64,000 bases of DNA, taken from positions 1 through 64,000 of the forward strand of contig NZ_JAIVMC010000006.1 in assembly GCF_020177265.1 (NCBI RefSeq), written 5' to 3'. The position numbers and the translations under genes were made by a program. Of this stretch, positions 45,421 through 52,963 are shown piece after piece. The number at the start of each line of letters is the position of its first letter. Within the stretch, counting starts at the first letter, position 1. The notes under the pieces are model-generated. The model did no database searches. It was not told the origin of the DNA and saw nothing but the letters and a program-made list of their open reading frames with translations. This DNA comes from Pseudooceanicola marinus. GTDB taxonomy: Bacteria; Pseudomonadota; Alphaproteobacteria; Rhodobacterales; Rhodobacteraceae.

Positions 45421-47124
45421 ATGACAGGAATGAAGCTCTCCGCATCGCTTACGGCGCTAACCTGCACCGTCCTGCTGCCGTTGCCCGTGGCGGCGGCGGA
45501 TCTGGCCGGCAACTACCTTGCCGCGCGCCAGGCCCGGCTGACCTCCGACTATGATGCGGCGATCCACTATTACATGCGTGCGCTTGGCGATCAGCCGCGC
45601 GAACCGCTGCTGCTGGACGGGCTGATCATGGCACAGGTCTCCGCCGGGGCGGTGGATGCCGCCGTCAGCCCGGCGCAGCGGCTGGACGAGATGAACATCG
45701 ACAGCCAGGTCGGCCATATGGCCCTGATCGTCGATGCGGTGAAACGCGAGGACTACGCCTCGGTCCTGACCCGCATCGAGCAGAGCCGCGCAATCGGCCC
45801 GCTGGTCGACGGGCTGCTGGCTGCCTGGATGGAACTGGGTCAGGGCAACATGAGCGCCGCACTGGCGCGGTTCGACAGCGTCGCCGGTGAACCCGGCCTG
45901 GCCCGCTTCGCCCGCTATCACAAGGCGCTGGCCCTGTCCTACGTGGGGGATTACGAGGGCGCCGAGGCGCTCTATGCCTCCGACGGCGAAAACCCGGTGC
46001 AGATGACCCGCCGCAGCGTGCTGGCCCGGGTCGAGGCCCTGTCGCAGCTCGATCGCAACGAGGATGCGCTGACCCTGCTGGGCAACATCTTCGGCTCCGA
46101 CCCGGGGATGGAGATTCAGGACCTGCGCGAACGGCTGGCCGCTGGGGAAACCCTGCCCAACAGCCATGTCACCTCCGTCGCCGATGGGGTGGCCGAGGTG
46201 TTCTATTCCGTGGCCGCCGCGCTGGAACAGGAAACCGCCGAGGCCTACACCCTGCTTTACGCCCGCATCGCCACTGCGCTGCGCCCCGACCATGTGGATG
46301 CCATCCTGCTGTCGGGCGAACTGCTGGAGGACCTGGAGCGCCCCGAGCTGGCGACCCGCGCCTACCGCGCCGTGCCGCGCGACAACCCGAATTTCTACCT
46401 GGCCGAACTGGGCCGCGCCACGGCCCTGCGCCGCGCCGGCCGCGAGGATGCGGCGATCGAGGTGCTGGACCAGCTGGCCGCCACCTACCCCACCCTGCCC
46501 AAGATCCAGGCCTCGCGCGGGGATCACTACCGCTGGCAGGGCCGCCACATGGACGCCGTTCAGGCCTATGACGCGGCGCTGGATCTCTACAGTGGCGACG
46601 ACCCGTCGAAATGGTTCGTCTACTACGCCCGCGGCATGAGCCAGGAACGCCTGGAAAACTGGGAAGACGCCAAGACCGATTTCCGCGCCGCCCTGGCGAT
46701 CAACCCCGATCAGCCCAACCTGCTGAACTATCTCGGCTACGCCATGGTCGAGAAGGGGGAGAACCTGGACGAGGCGCTGACGATGATCGAGCGCGCGGTC
46801 GAGCTGGACAACTCCTCGGGCTACATCGTCGACAGCCTGGGCTGGGCCTTCTACCAGCTGGGCCGCTACGAGGACGCGGTCGTGCAGATGGAACGCGCGG
46901 CAGAGCTGATGCCCGTTGATCCGGTGATCAACGACCACCTGGGCGATGTCTACTGGAAGGTGGGCCGCATCCGCGAGGCGCAGTTCCAATGGACCCGCGC
47001 CCTGTCCTTCGATCCCGAAGAGGAGGAGGCCGACCGCATCCGGCGCAAGCTGGCCGCGGGGCTGGACGCCGTGCTGGCGGAAGAGCAGAAAGGCACGGAA
47101 CAGGTCGCCGCCGACGGCGGCTGA
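45421..47124 (+). CDS. Secreted TPR-repeat protein
   Basis: A 567-residue exported protein: Sec signal peptide ending VAAADLAGNY (about residue 27), then helical repeats throughout. At least four good TPR units lie in the last third (VQAYDAALDLYSGDDPSKWF, AKTDFRAALAINPDQPNLLN, ALTMIERAVELDNSSGYIVD, AVVQMERAAELMPVDPVIND), ending IREAQFQWTRALSFDPEEEE. Proteins of this layout directly before ispE are common in Rhodobacterales. There is no lipobox, so a soluble periplasmic scaffold is the simplest reading. The gene ends 30 nt before ispE, probably one operon. Confidence 0.87.
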   Translation: MTGMKLSASLTALTCTVLLPLPVAAADLAGNYLAARQARLTSDYDAAIHYYMRALGDQPREPLLLDGLIMAQVSAGAVDAAVSPAQRLDEMNIDSQVGHMALIVDAVKREDYASVLTRIEQSRAIGPLVDGLLAAWMELGQGNMSAALARFDSVAGEPGLARFARYHKALALSYVGDYEGAEALYASDGENPVQMTRRSVLARVEALSQLDRNEDALTLLGNIFGSDPGMEIQDLRERLAAGETLPNSHVTSVADGVAEVFYSVAAALEQETAEAYTLLYARIATALRPDHVDAILLSGELLEDLERPELATRAYRAVPRDNPNFYLAELGRATALRRAGREDAAIEVLDQLAATYPTLPKIQASRGDHYRWQGRHMDAVQAYDAALDLYSGDDPSKWFVYYARGMSQERLENWEDAKTDFRAALAINPDQPNLLNYLGYAMVEKGENLDEALTMIERAVELDNSSGYIVDSLGWAFYQLGRYEDAVVQMERAAELMPVDPVINDHLGDVYWKVGRIREAQFQWTRALSFDPEEEEADRIRRKLAAGLDAVLAEEQKGTEQVAADGG

Positions 47125-47154
47125 TCCGCCCCTTCAAGGCTGCCCGAGGTTCCG

Positions 47155-47997
47155 ATGACCCAGACCGACATGCCCACCGGGCCCGCGCTGCTGGCGCCGG
47201 CCAAGGTGAACCTGGCCCTGCACGTCACCGGCCAGCGCGCCGACGGCTATCACCTGCTTGATTCGCTCGTGGTCTTCGCGGACCTGGGCGATCGCCTCTC
47301 CGTCACCCCGGCCGAGGATTATTCCCTGACCGTCACCGGCCCCTGTAGCGCCGGTGTGCCCGTGGACGACGGCAATCTGTGCCTCAAGGCCGCGCGCCTT
47401 GCCGGGCACCCCGTCGCCATCGCGCTGGAGAAGCATCTGCCGAACCAGGCGGGCATCGGGGGTGGGTCTTCGGACGCCGCCGCCGTGCTGCGCGGGCTGG
47501 CCGATCTGGGCACGCCCCTGCCCGACCACCCGGAGGTGCTGGGCGCCGATGTGCCCGTCTGTCTGACGGCCCGTGCCGCGCGGATGCAGGGGTTGGGAGA
47601 GGTGGTGACGCCCCTCGAAGGCCTGCCGCCCCTGCCCGCCGTGCTGGTGAACCCCGGCCGCCCGGTCGCCACGCCTGCCGTCTTCAAGCGGCTGGAAAAA
47701 CGCGACAATCCCGGGATGGGCGAGATCCCCGAAGATCTGGCCACGCCCGCCGACCTTGCCGCCTGGCTTGCCACCACCCGCAACGACCTGGAGGCCCCGG
47801 CCCTGGCGCTGGAGCCTGCCATCGGCGCCGTGCTGAGCGCGCTGGCCAGCCTGCCGGGCTGCCTGCTCGCGCGCATGTCCGGCTCCGGCGCGAGCTGTTT
47901 CGCGCTCTTCCCCGATGGCGCGGCGGCGGCGGAGGCGGCGCGGATGCTGCGCGCCGCGCAGCCTGACTGGTGGGTCGTCGATACGCGTCTCAGCTAG
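47155..47997 (+). CDS. ispE: 4-diphosphocytidyl-2-C-methyl-D-erythritol kinase
   Basis: ATP-dependent kinase of the MEP isoprenoid pathway. The 280-residue GHMP-family protein has [22 protein letters not shown] (substrate-binding start with Lys17), the glycine-rich ATP loop [16 protein letters not shown] (98-113), GADVPVCL with the catalytic Asp, and the C-terminal [12 protein letters not shown] motif. CGAGG precedes the ATG by six nt. It follows the TPR gene and precedes the lytic transglycosylase on the same strand. Confidence 0.96.
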   Translation: MTQTDMPTGPALLAPAKVNLALHVTGQRADGYHLLDSLVVFADLGDRLSVTPAEDYSLTVTGPCSAGVPVDDGNLCLKAARLAGHPVAIALEKHLPNQAGIGGGSSDAAAVLRGLADLGTPLPDHPEVLGADVPVCLTARAARMQGLGEVVTPLEGLPPLPAVLVNPGRPVATPAVFKRLEKRDNPGMGEIPEDLATPADLAAWLATTRNDLEAPALALEPAIGAVLSALASLPGCLLARMSGSGASCFALFPDGAAAAEAARMLRAAQPDWWVVDTRLS

Positions 47998-48119
47998 GCA
48001 AAAAAGGGCTCTCGCCCGGCTGCGTTGCGCAACCCTCCGCCTATCGCGCCCCGTTGCGCTTTGCGATTTCGCCCCCCTGCCGTAAGCCCTTGGTAACCGA
48101 GTTTACCGGAGCCTGGCCG

Positions 48120-48602
48120 ATGCGCCCCCTCACCACCCTGACCCTGGTTTTCGCCTGCCTTCTGCCCCTTGCCGCCTGCAGCACGCCCGATCCCGAACAG
48201 CCCTCCATGGCCTTCCGCGATACGGCGCCGCTCTACCCCAACGAGACGCCCGAACTTCGTGGGCTGATCGAGCAATATGCGGCGGAATACGAAGTGCCGG
48301 TGACCCTGGTCCAACGGGTGGTGATCCGCGAAAGCACCCATCGGCCCGGCGCCCGCAACGGCCCCTACTACGGGCTGATGCAGATCCTGCCGGCCACCGC
48401 CCGCTCCATGGGCTTTGCCGGCCAGCCGCGGGACCTGCTGGATGCGGAAACCAACCTGAAATACGCGGTGAAATACCTGCGCGGCGCCTGGCTGCTGTCC
48501 GACGGGGACGAGGCGACGGCGGTGAAATGGTACGCCCGCGGCTACTACTTCGAGGCCAAGCGCCAGGACATGCTGGTCGAGACCGGCCTGCGCAGCGAGT
48601 AA
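48120..48602 (+). CDS. Lipoprotein lytic transglycosylase (SLT family)
   Basis: Cleaves peptidoglycan glycan strands with formation of anhydromuramic ends. The 160-residue protein has a lipoprotein signal (FACLLPLAAC, Cys20) and one SLT domain: catalytic Glu71 in VVIRESTHRPGARN, then YYGLMQILPATARSMGF, and a last helix with LKYAVKYLRGAW. The ATG at 48120 gives a proper signal peptide, with GGAG about nine nt ahead. Its stop is five nt from the convergent mobA stop. Confidence 0.93.
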   Translation: MRPLTTLTLVFACLLPLAACSTPDPEQPSMAFRDTAPLYPNETPELRGLIEQYAAEYEVPVTLVQRVVIRESTHRPGARNGPYYGLMQILPATARSMGFAGQPRDLLDAETNLKYAVKYLRGAWLLSDGDEATAVKWYARGYYFEAKRQDMLVETGLRSE

Positions 48603-48607
48603 GGCTC

Positions 48608-49228
48608 TCAGCCGTCCATCAGCACCTGCGCCCGGGCCAGATCCTCGGGCGTGTTGATGTTGAAGAAGGGGTCGAGGCCGGGCGCGGCGAACTCCACCGC
48701 CCGGGCGCCCCGACTTTCCGCCCAACCCATCATCCGACGCTGCCCGGCCTGAAGCGCGCTGCGCAGGTCCTCGGCCAGCGCCACGGGCCAGAGCGCACAG
48801 GTCGGATGCAGGCGCATCTCTCCGTCCGCGTCGCGGCTTTGCGCCAGAACCGGGCCGTCGTGGTCCTCGGCGGCCATCAGCAGGCGCGGCACGAAATCCC
48901 CGGGCAGGAAGGGCTGATCGCCCGCCAGGGTGAAGACCCGCTCGGCGCCCAGCCCCGCCGCCCAGTCCATCGCCGCCAGCACGCCAGCCAGCGGGCCGGG
49001 ACGCTCCGGCACCCCCTCGGGCAGGTGATCGGGCACGATCAGCAGGCCGAAGCGTTCCAGCCGTGCGGGATCGCCATTGGCGTTCAGCGCCAGGTGCGAC
49101 AGCTGCGGCTCCGCCCGGTCGATGACATGGGACAGCAGCGGACGCCCCGCCAGTGGCAGCAGCGCCTTCTCGCGCCCCTCCATGCGGCGCGACAACCCGC
49201 CGGCCAGGATCATGCCGGGCCGCATCAT
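48608..49228 (-). CDS. mobA: Molybdenum cofactor guanylyltransferase
   Basis: Transfers GMP from GTP to molybdopterin to form the MGD cofactor. The 206 residues show the nucleotidyltransferase signature MILAGGLSRRMEGREKALLPLAG (residues 6-28), GPLAGVLAAMDWA, the metal-binding Asp in FTLAGDQPFLPG, and NINTPEDLARAQ at the end. It starts with two ATG codons (MMRPG). The second moco gene here, moaB, is at 62.5 kb, so the genes are dispersed. Confidence 0.94.
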   Translation of the reverse strand: MMRPGMILAGGLSRRMEGREKALLPLAGRPLLSHVIDRAEPQLSHLALNANGDPARLERFGLLIVPDHLPEGVPERPGPLAGVLAAMDWAAGLGAERVFTLAGDQPFLPGDFVPRLLMAAEDHDGPVLAQSRDADGEMRLHPTCALWPVALAEDLRSALQAGQRRMMGWAESRGARAVEFAAPGLDPFFNINTPEDLARAQVLMDG

Positions 49229-49349
49229 GCGCGGCCCCCGTCACGCCGATTATCGGCCCTGCGTCCGTCCATACCGGAAGATGCGGAATATGCGTTGTGC
49301 ATGTATCTCGGATTGCCTCTGGCCGGGTTGCCGGGTAGCGATACGCCTC

Positions 49350-50084
49350 ATGACAGCCTACGCCGAAACCCCCTCCCCCGCCAGCGCCCGCGCGACCTTC
49401 CTCCGAGGCATGCGCGATGGCGCGCCCTTCCTGCTGGTCGTCGGCCCCTTCGCCATGCTCTTCGGCGTGGTCGCCTCCGAGGCCGGGCTGAAGGTCTACG
49501 AGGCGCTGGTCTATTCCATCGCCGTGATCGCCGGCGCGTCACAGTTCGCCTCGCTGCAACTGCTGCGCGACGGGGCGCCGGTGGCGGTGGCGCTGGTCTC
49601 GGCCCTGGCGGTGAACCTGCGGATGGCGATGTATTCCGCCTCGCTGACCCCGCATATCGGCGGCGCGCCCCTGTGGCAGCGGGCGTTGGCGGCCTATTTC
49701 CTGGTGGATCAAAGCTATGCCTGTTCCGTCATGGCCTTTGAAAAGCACCGTGACTGGTCGTTGTCGCAGAAGGTGGGGTATTTCTTCGGGGTGATCATCC
49801 CGATCTGTCCCTTCTGGTACGTCTTCACCGTGATCGGGGCCATGGTCGGATCCACCATCCCGCCGGAGCTGGCGCTGGACTTCGCCCTGCCGATCACCTT
49901 CATCGCCATGGTCGCGCCGATGCTGCGCTCGGTCGCGCACCTCGCGGCCTGCGGCGTGGCCATCGCGCTGGCGCTGATCTTTGCCGGGCTGCCCTACAAC
50001 CTCGGCCTGCTGATCGCCGCCCTGGCGGGCATGATGACCGGCGCCGCAATCGAGAAACGCAGCACCACGGAGGCCAGCGCATGA
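49350..50084 (+). CDS. azlC: AzlC-family branched-chain amino acid exporter subunit
   Basis: A 244-residue inner-membrane protein with about five or six helices: GPFAMLFGVVASEAGL, then the family motif YSIAVIAGASQFASLQLL, NLRMAMYSASLTPHI, and DQSYACSVMAF. AzlC with AzlD forms a branched-chain amino acid efflux system related to YgaZH. The ATG at 49350 follows a weak ribosome site; upstream codons in frame have no start that adds a helix. It overlaps azlD by 4 nt. Confidence 0.9.
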   Translation: MTAYAETPSPASARATFLRGMRDGAPFLLVVGPFAMLFGVVASEAGLKVYEALVYSIAVIAGASQFASLQLLRDGAPVAVALVSALAVNLRMAMYSASLTPHIGGAPLWQRALAAYFLVDQSYACSVMAFEKHRDWSLSQKVGYFFGVIIPICPFWYVFTVIGAMVGSTIPPELALDFALPITFIAMVAPMLRSVAHLAACGVAIALALIFAGLPYNLGLLIAALAGMMTGAAIEKRSTTEASA

Positions 50085-50437
50085 ACGGGACCAACCTCGC
50101 CACCGGTGCGGCCATCGACCGCGTCGACCTGTGGATCGTCATCATCGGGCTGGGCCTGGGCAGTTTCGCCCTGCGCTTTGCCTTCCTCGGTCTGATCGGC
50201 AACCGGCAGATGCCGGAATGGCTGCTGCGCCACCTGCGCTACACGCCGGTCGCCGTGCTGCCGGCGCTGGTGGCGCCGCTCGTCGTCTGGCCCGGCGCCA
50301 CGGGGGGCGAACTGGACCCGCCGCGCCTGACCGCCGCGCTGGTCACCCTGGCCCTGGGGGTGATGTTCCGGCGCACCCTGCTGGCCATCGTCTGCGGCCT
50401 GGGCACCCTCTACCTGATGCTGTGGTTGATGGGCTGA
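50081..50437 (+). CDS. azlD: AzlD-family small exporter subunit
   Basis: A 118-residue protein with four hydrophobic helices (LWIVIIGLGLGSFALRF, YTPVAVLPALVAPLVVW, LTAALVTLALGVMF, TLLAIVCGLGTLYLML) in the AzlD pattern, including LLRHLRYTPVAVLPAL. Its ATG overlaps the azlC stop (ATGA), so the two subunits are translationally coupled. It ends before a strong bidirectional terminator. Confidence 0.9.
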   Translation: MNGTNLATGAAIDRVDLWIVIIGLGLGSFALRFAFLGLIGNRQMPEWLLRHLRYTPVAVLPALVAPLVVWPGATGGELDPPRLTAALVTLALGVMFRRTLLAIVCGLGTLYLMLWLMG

Positions 50438-50474
50438 CGCCGCAAAAGCCGCGCCCTGCCCCTTCCGGACAGAG

Positions 50475-50507
50475 AAAAGGCCGGCCCGTCACCGGGCCGG
50501 CCTTTTT
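50475..50507. terminator. Bidirectional terminator between azlD and the lipoprotein gene
   Basis: Perfect 10-bp stem GGCCGGCCCG / CGGGCCGGCC, loop of four, flanked by AAAA on the left and TTTTT on the right, so it can serve both convergent genes. Confidence 0.93.
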
Positions 50508-50530
50508 CATGTCCATCGCATCCGGGCCTG

Positions 50531-51157
50531 TCAGCCCTCGGCGCGGGCGACCGTGGTCCGGTCGACACCCAGGATCGCGCCCTCGGGCACCGGGCTGTAA
50601 TCCTCGTAGTAGGAGGTCGGCTCGACGCCCGTCACCTCCTCGAAGGACTCCTGCAGCTGGTTGGGCCACCAGGTCTGACGGATGCCGCCGAAGCCCGGCA
50701 GCTTCGACAGCAGCCCCGAGGTCGACAGCGCGCATTGCGCCCCCGCCACGCCGCCACGGGCATAAGCCAGGCGCAGGGCCTGTTCAGCCACTTCAGGAGA
50801 GACCGTCACGGTCTGGGTATCGAAATGGTGCGTGTCGCGCGCGTGCATCGACCGGTAGCCTTCCCAGAAGGCCGGGCTGATGCCCACCAGGACGTCGCCT
50901 TCGCGGCGGATCTGCGGATGATGGAAGGACCCGGCGGGATCGAAGATCACCCGTTCCGACCCGTTGATCAGCAGCGCGGTATGCGCACCCTTGCCGGTGT
51001 CATTGGAGCGGATGGTGATCAGCGTCAGCGACGGCGGACCGGGGTGGCGGTAGGAATCCTCCGCCATCTCGGGCGCCGGCTGTTCATAGCCGGCATTTTT
51101 CGCAGCGCAGCCGGCAAGCACGCCGATGGCGGCCAGGGCAAGGATCAGGCGTTTCAT
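50531..51157 (-). CDS. Lipoprotein with possible permuted papain-like (NlpC/P60-related) domain
   Basis: A 208-residue protein with a clear lipobox (LAAIGVLAGC, Cys17). I recognise no named family. H59 lies in a hydrophobic strand (GAHTALLIN), followed by VIFDPAGSFHH; C142 lies at the start of a helix (VAGAQCALSTSGLL). A His-strand first and Cys-helix later is the order seen in permuted NlpC/P60/LRAT-type enzymes, so a peptidase or acyltransferase-like fold is possible; this is inference from order and setting only. It is preceded on the same strand by the oxidase subunit IV gene, 57 nt away. Confidence 0.7.
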   Translation of the reverse strand: MKRLILALAAIGVLAGCAAKNAGYEQPAPEMAEDSYRHPGPPSLTLITIRSNDTGKGAHTALLINGSERVIFDPAGSFHHPQIRREGDVLVGISPAFWEGYRSMHARDTHHFDTQTVTVSPEVAEQALRLAYARGGVAGAQCALSTSGLLSKLPGFGGIRQTWWPNQLQESFEEVTGVEPTSYYEDYSPVPEGAILGVDRTTVARAEG

Positions 51158-51214
51158 GGAATTCTCCGTCGATCGGCCCTGCCGGGCTTGCCCGCCGACG
51201 CGGTAGGCGCGGGA

Positions 51215-51349
51215 TCAGCTGTTGAACAGGGCGAGGAAGACCAGCACGCCGATAGAAATGCCGCAGACCCACATCGCAGCCTTGATGAAGCCCTCGAAGG
51301 TCTTTTCCTGCGGTTCAATGTCCATTTCGCCATGCTTGTGCTCGGCCAT
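51215..51349 (-). CDS. aa3-type cytochrome c oxidase subunit IV
   Basis: A 44-residue membrane protein: short acidic cytoplasmic start with [20 protein letters not shown], then one TM helix ([19 protein letters not shown]), ending NS. This is the bacterial aa3 oxidase subunit IV pattern (HGEMDI, then QEKTF-x-GF), as known from Paracoccus and Rhodobacter oxidases. GGAGG lies eight nt before the ATG at 51349. The catalytic oxidase subunits are not nearby, which is normal for this gene. Confidence 0.9.
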   Translation of the reverse strand: MAEHKHGEMDIEPQEKTFEGFIKAAMWVCGISIGVLVFLALFNS

Positions 51350-51423
51350 CGTCTATCCTCCCGGTGGTCGTTACAGGGCCGGGAATACTGCAAAGATCGG
51401 TCCCTGTCACCTGTTTCGGTCGC

Positions 51424-51882
51424 TCAACTGGCGGTGTTTTCCAGATCCCGGCGCAGGCGGAAGCCGATGCGGGCAGGTTCCGCCACCTCGGGGCGTTTCG
51501 GCATCGCCCGCAGGATCACTGACAGCTGGCTGACATGCTGCACCAGCTGGGTTTTCGCCCCCTGGGCATCGGTGCCGGTGAAGGTCACGATGTCGGGGTC
51601 GAAATAGCCCATCCCCTCGATCCGCAGGACGCCCGCGTCACCGCCGGCGAAGCCCATGGCGACCTCCTCGTCGCCGTTCAGGCTTTCCTCGAACTGCTGG
51701 ATGTAGAGGATCAGCCGCTCATAGGCCCAGGCAGCGGCGCTCTTCTTCTCCACCGGCTTGTCGATCACGTTCTCGGGCAAGGGCCCCTGCGGCGTGCGGC
51801 CATCGGAATGCACCTCGTGCCGGCAGGGCTGCACCGCGTCCTCGGCCATCTCGGCGCTGGTCGATACCATGGTTTCGCGCAT
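51424..51882 (-). CDS. DUF6173-family protein
   Basis: A 152-residue cytoplasmic protein without membrane helices. Visible segments are ENVIDKPVEKKSAAAWAYERLILYIQQFEESLNGDEEVAMGF, then GYFDPDIVTFTGTDAQGAKTQLVQHVSQLSVILRAMPK, and an Arg-rich end RIGFRLRRDLEN. The WAYERL..YI..FE pattern fits a small conserved family of alphaproteobacteria that I would call DUF6173; no function is known. AGAGGA lies six nt before the ATG at 51882. It follows the MBL-fold gene on the same strand by 43 nt and may be in its operon. Confidence 0.75.
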   Translation of the reverse strand: MRETMVSTSAEMAEDAVQPCRHEVHSDGRTPQGPLPENVIDKPVEKKSAAAWAYERLILYIQQFEESLNGDEEVAMGFAGGDAGVLRIEGMGYFDPDIVTFTGTDAQGAKTQLVQHVSQLSVILRAMPKRPEVAEPARIGFRLRRDLENTAS

Positions 51883-51925
51883 CTCGGTCCTCTCTCCTGC
51901 CCGCGTGGGACGCGGAGGCGACCGG

Positions 51926-52963
51926 TCAGTGGCTCTGCCACTCCCAGGCGCCATCCGCGCGCAGCCGCCGGGTAATCTCACCCCGCCTGTGGAGATAGTT
52001 AAGGTGCGCGAGGGATTCGGCCATGGCCAGCCCGTAATTTCCCTCGTCGATGCGGCGCATGAACAGTTGCGGGAAACAGTCGACCACGGTGCGCGGGGTG
52101 GCGAGGAAGCCCTTCAGCCGCTCCAGTCCCGAGACGTGGTTGTCGATCATTTGCCGCAGCCGCATCGGCAGCCCGGTATAGGGCAGCTTGTGACCGCCCA
52201 GCACCAGCTGGTCCTCGCGGGCATGGGCGGCCAGACGGCGGCTGGCCTCCAGGAACTCGGCCAAGGGGTCGGCCTCGGGCTCGGTCACATGGACGCCGAT
52301 GTTGGGGCTGATCGACGACAGGAGCTGGTCGCCCCCCAGCACCAGGTTGTCGTCCCGAGACCACAGCGTGACATGCTCGGGCGCGTGGCCGTTGCCCATG
52401 CGTATGTCCCAGTCGCGGCCGCCCGCGCGGATCACCTCGCCTTCCTGCAGGCGGGTGTAACCGGGCGGCAGACGATGGACCACGTCGACGAAGTTGAAGG
52501 GCCGGTCCCCCTCGCGCTTGGCGCGCAGGTCCGGATCCATCCCGGCGCGGGTCCAGAAGGTCACCGCCTGCTCGGTCGGGCGCGTTTCCTCGTCGAGGAT
52601 CAGCATCCGCGCCATCAGCCAGGAGGTGCGCGAGGTCAGAAGCTCGGCCCCGTGGTGCTTCATGAACCAGCCGGCCATGCCAATGTGATCGGGGTGGTGA
52701 TGGGTGATCAGAACGCGGGTGACGGGCTTGCCCGCCAGGGGACCCGCCAGCAGGTCCTGCCACAGCGCCTTCGCCTCACGCGTATGGACCCCGGTATCCA
52801 CCAGGGTCCAGCCGTCGCCATCGTCCAGCGCGTAGATGTTCACGTGGTTCAGGGCCATGGGCAGCGGCAGGCGGATCCACAGCACGCCCTCGGCGATCTC
52901 CACCACCTCCCCCGGGGCCGGCGCCTCTTCCCAGGGGAAACGGATGGCGCCCGCGACGGTCAC
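51926..52963 (-). CDS. MBL-fold metallo-hydrolase
   Basis: A 345-residue metallo-beta-lactamase-fold hydrolase: ITHHHPDHIGMAGWF with the HxHxDH motif (88-93), further metal ligands in GNGHAPEH and VLGGDQLL, and the family's LVLGGHKLPYTG near 260. An extended C-terminal helical part (~285-345) completes it. Substrate unknown; members include thioesterases and lactonases. The start is a GTG at 52963 that overlaps the acyl-CoA dehydrogenase stop (GTGA), so coupled translation and a related job, such as acyl-CoA or thioester turnover, are likely. Confidence 0.9.
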   Translation of the reverse strand: MTVAGAIRFPWEEAPAPGEVVEIAEGVLWIRLPLPMALNHVNIYALDDGDGWTLVDTGVHTREAKALWQDLLAGPLAGKPVTRVLITHHHPDHIGMAGWFMKHHGAELLTSRTSWLMARMLILDEETRPTEQAVTFWTRAGMDPDLRAKREGDRPFNFVDVVHRLPPGYTRLQEGEVIRAGGRDWDIRMGNGHAPEHVTLWSRDDNLVLGGDQLLSSISPNIGVHVTEPEADPLAEFLEASRRLAAHAREDQLVLGGHKLPYTGLPMRLRQMIDNHVSGLERLKGFLATPRTVVDCFPQLFMRRIDEGNYGLAMAESLAHLNYLHRRGEITRRLRADGAWEWQSH

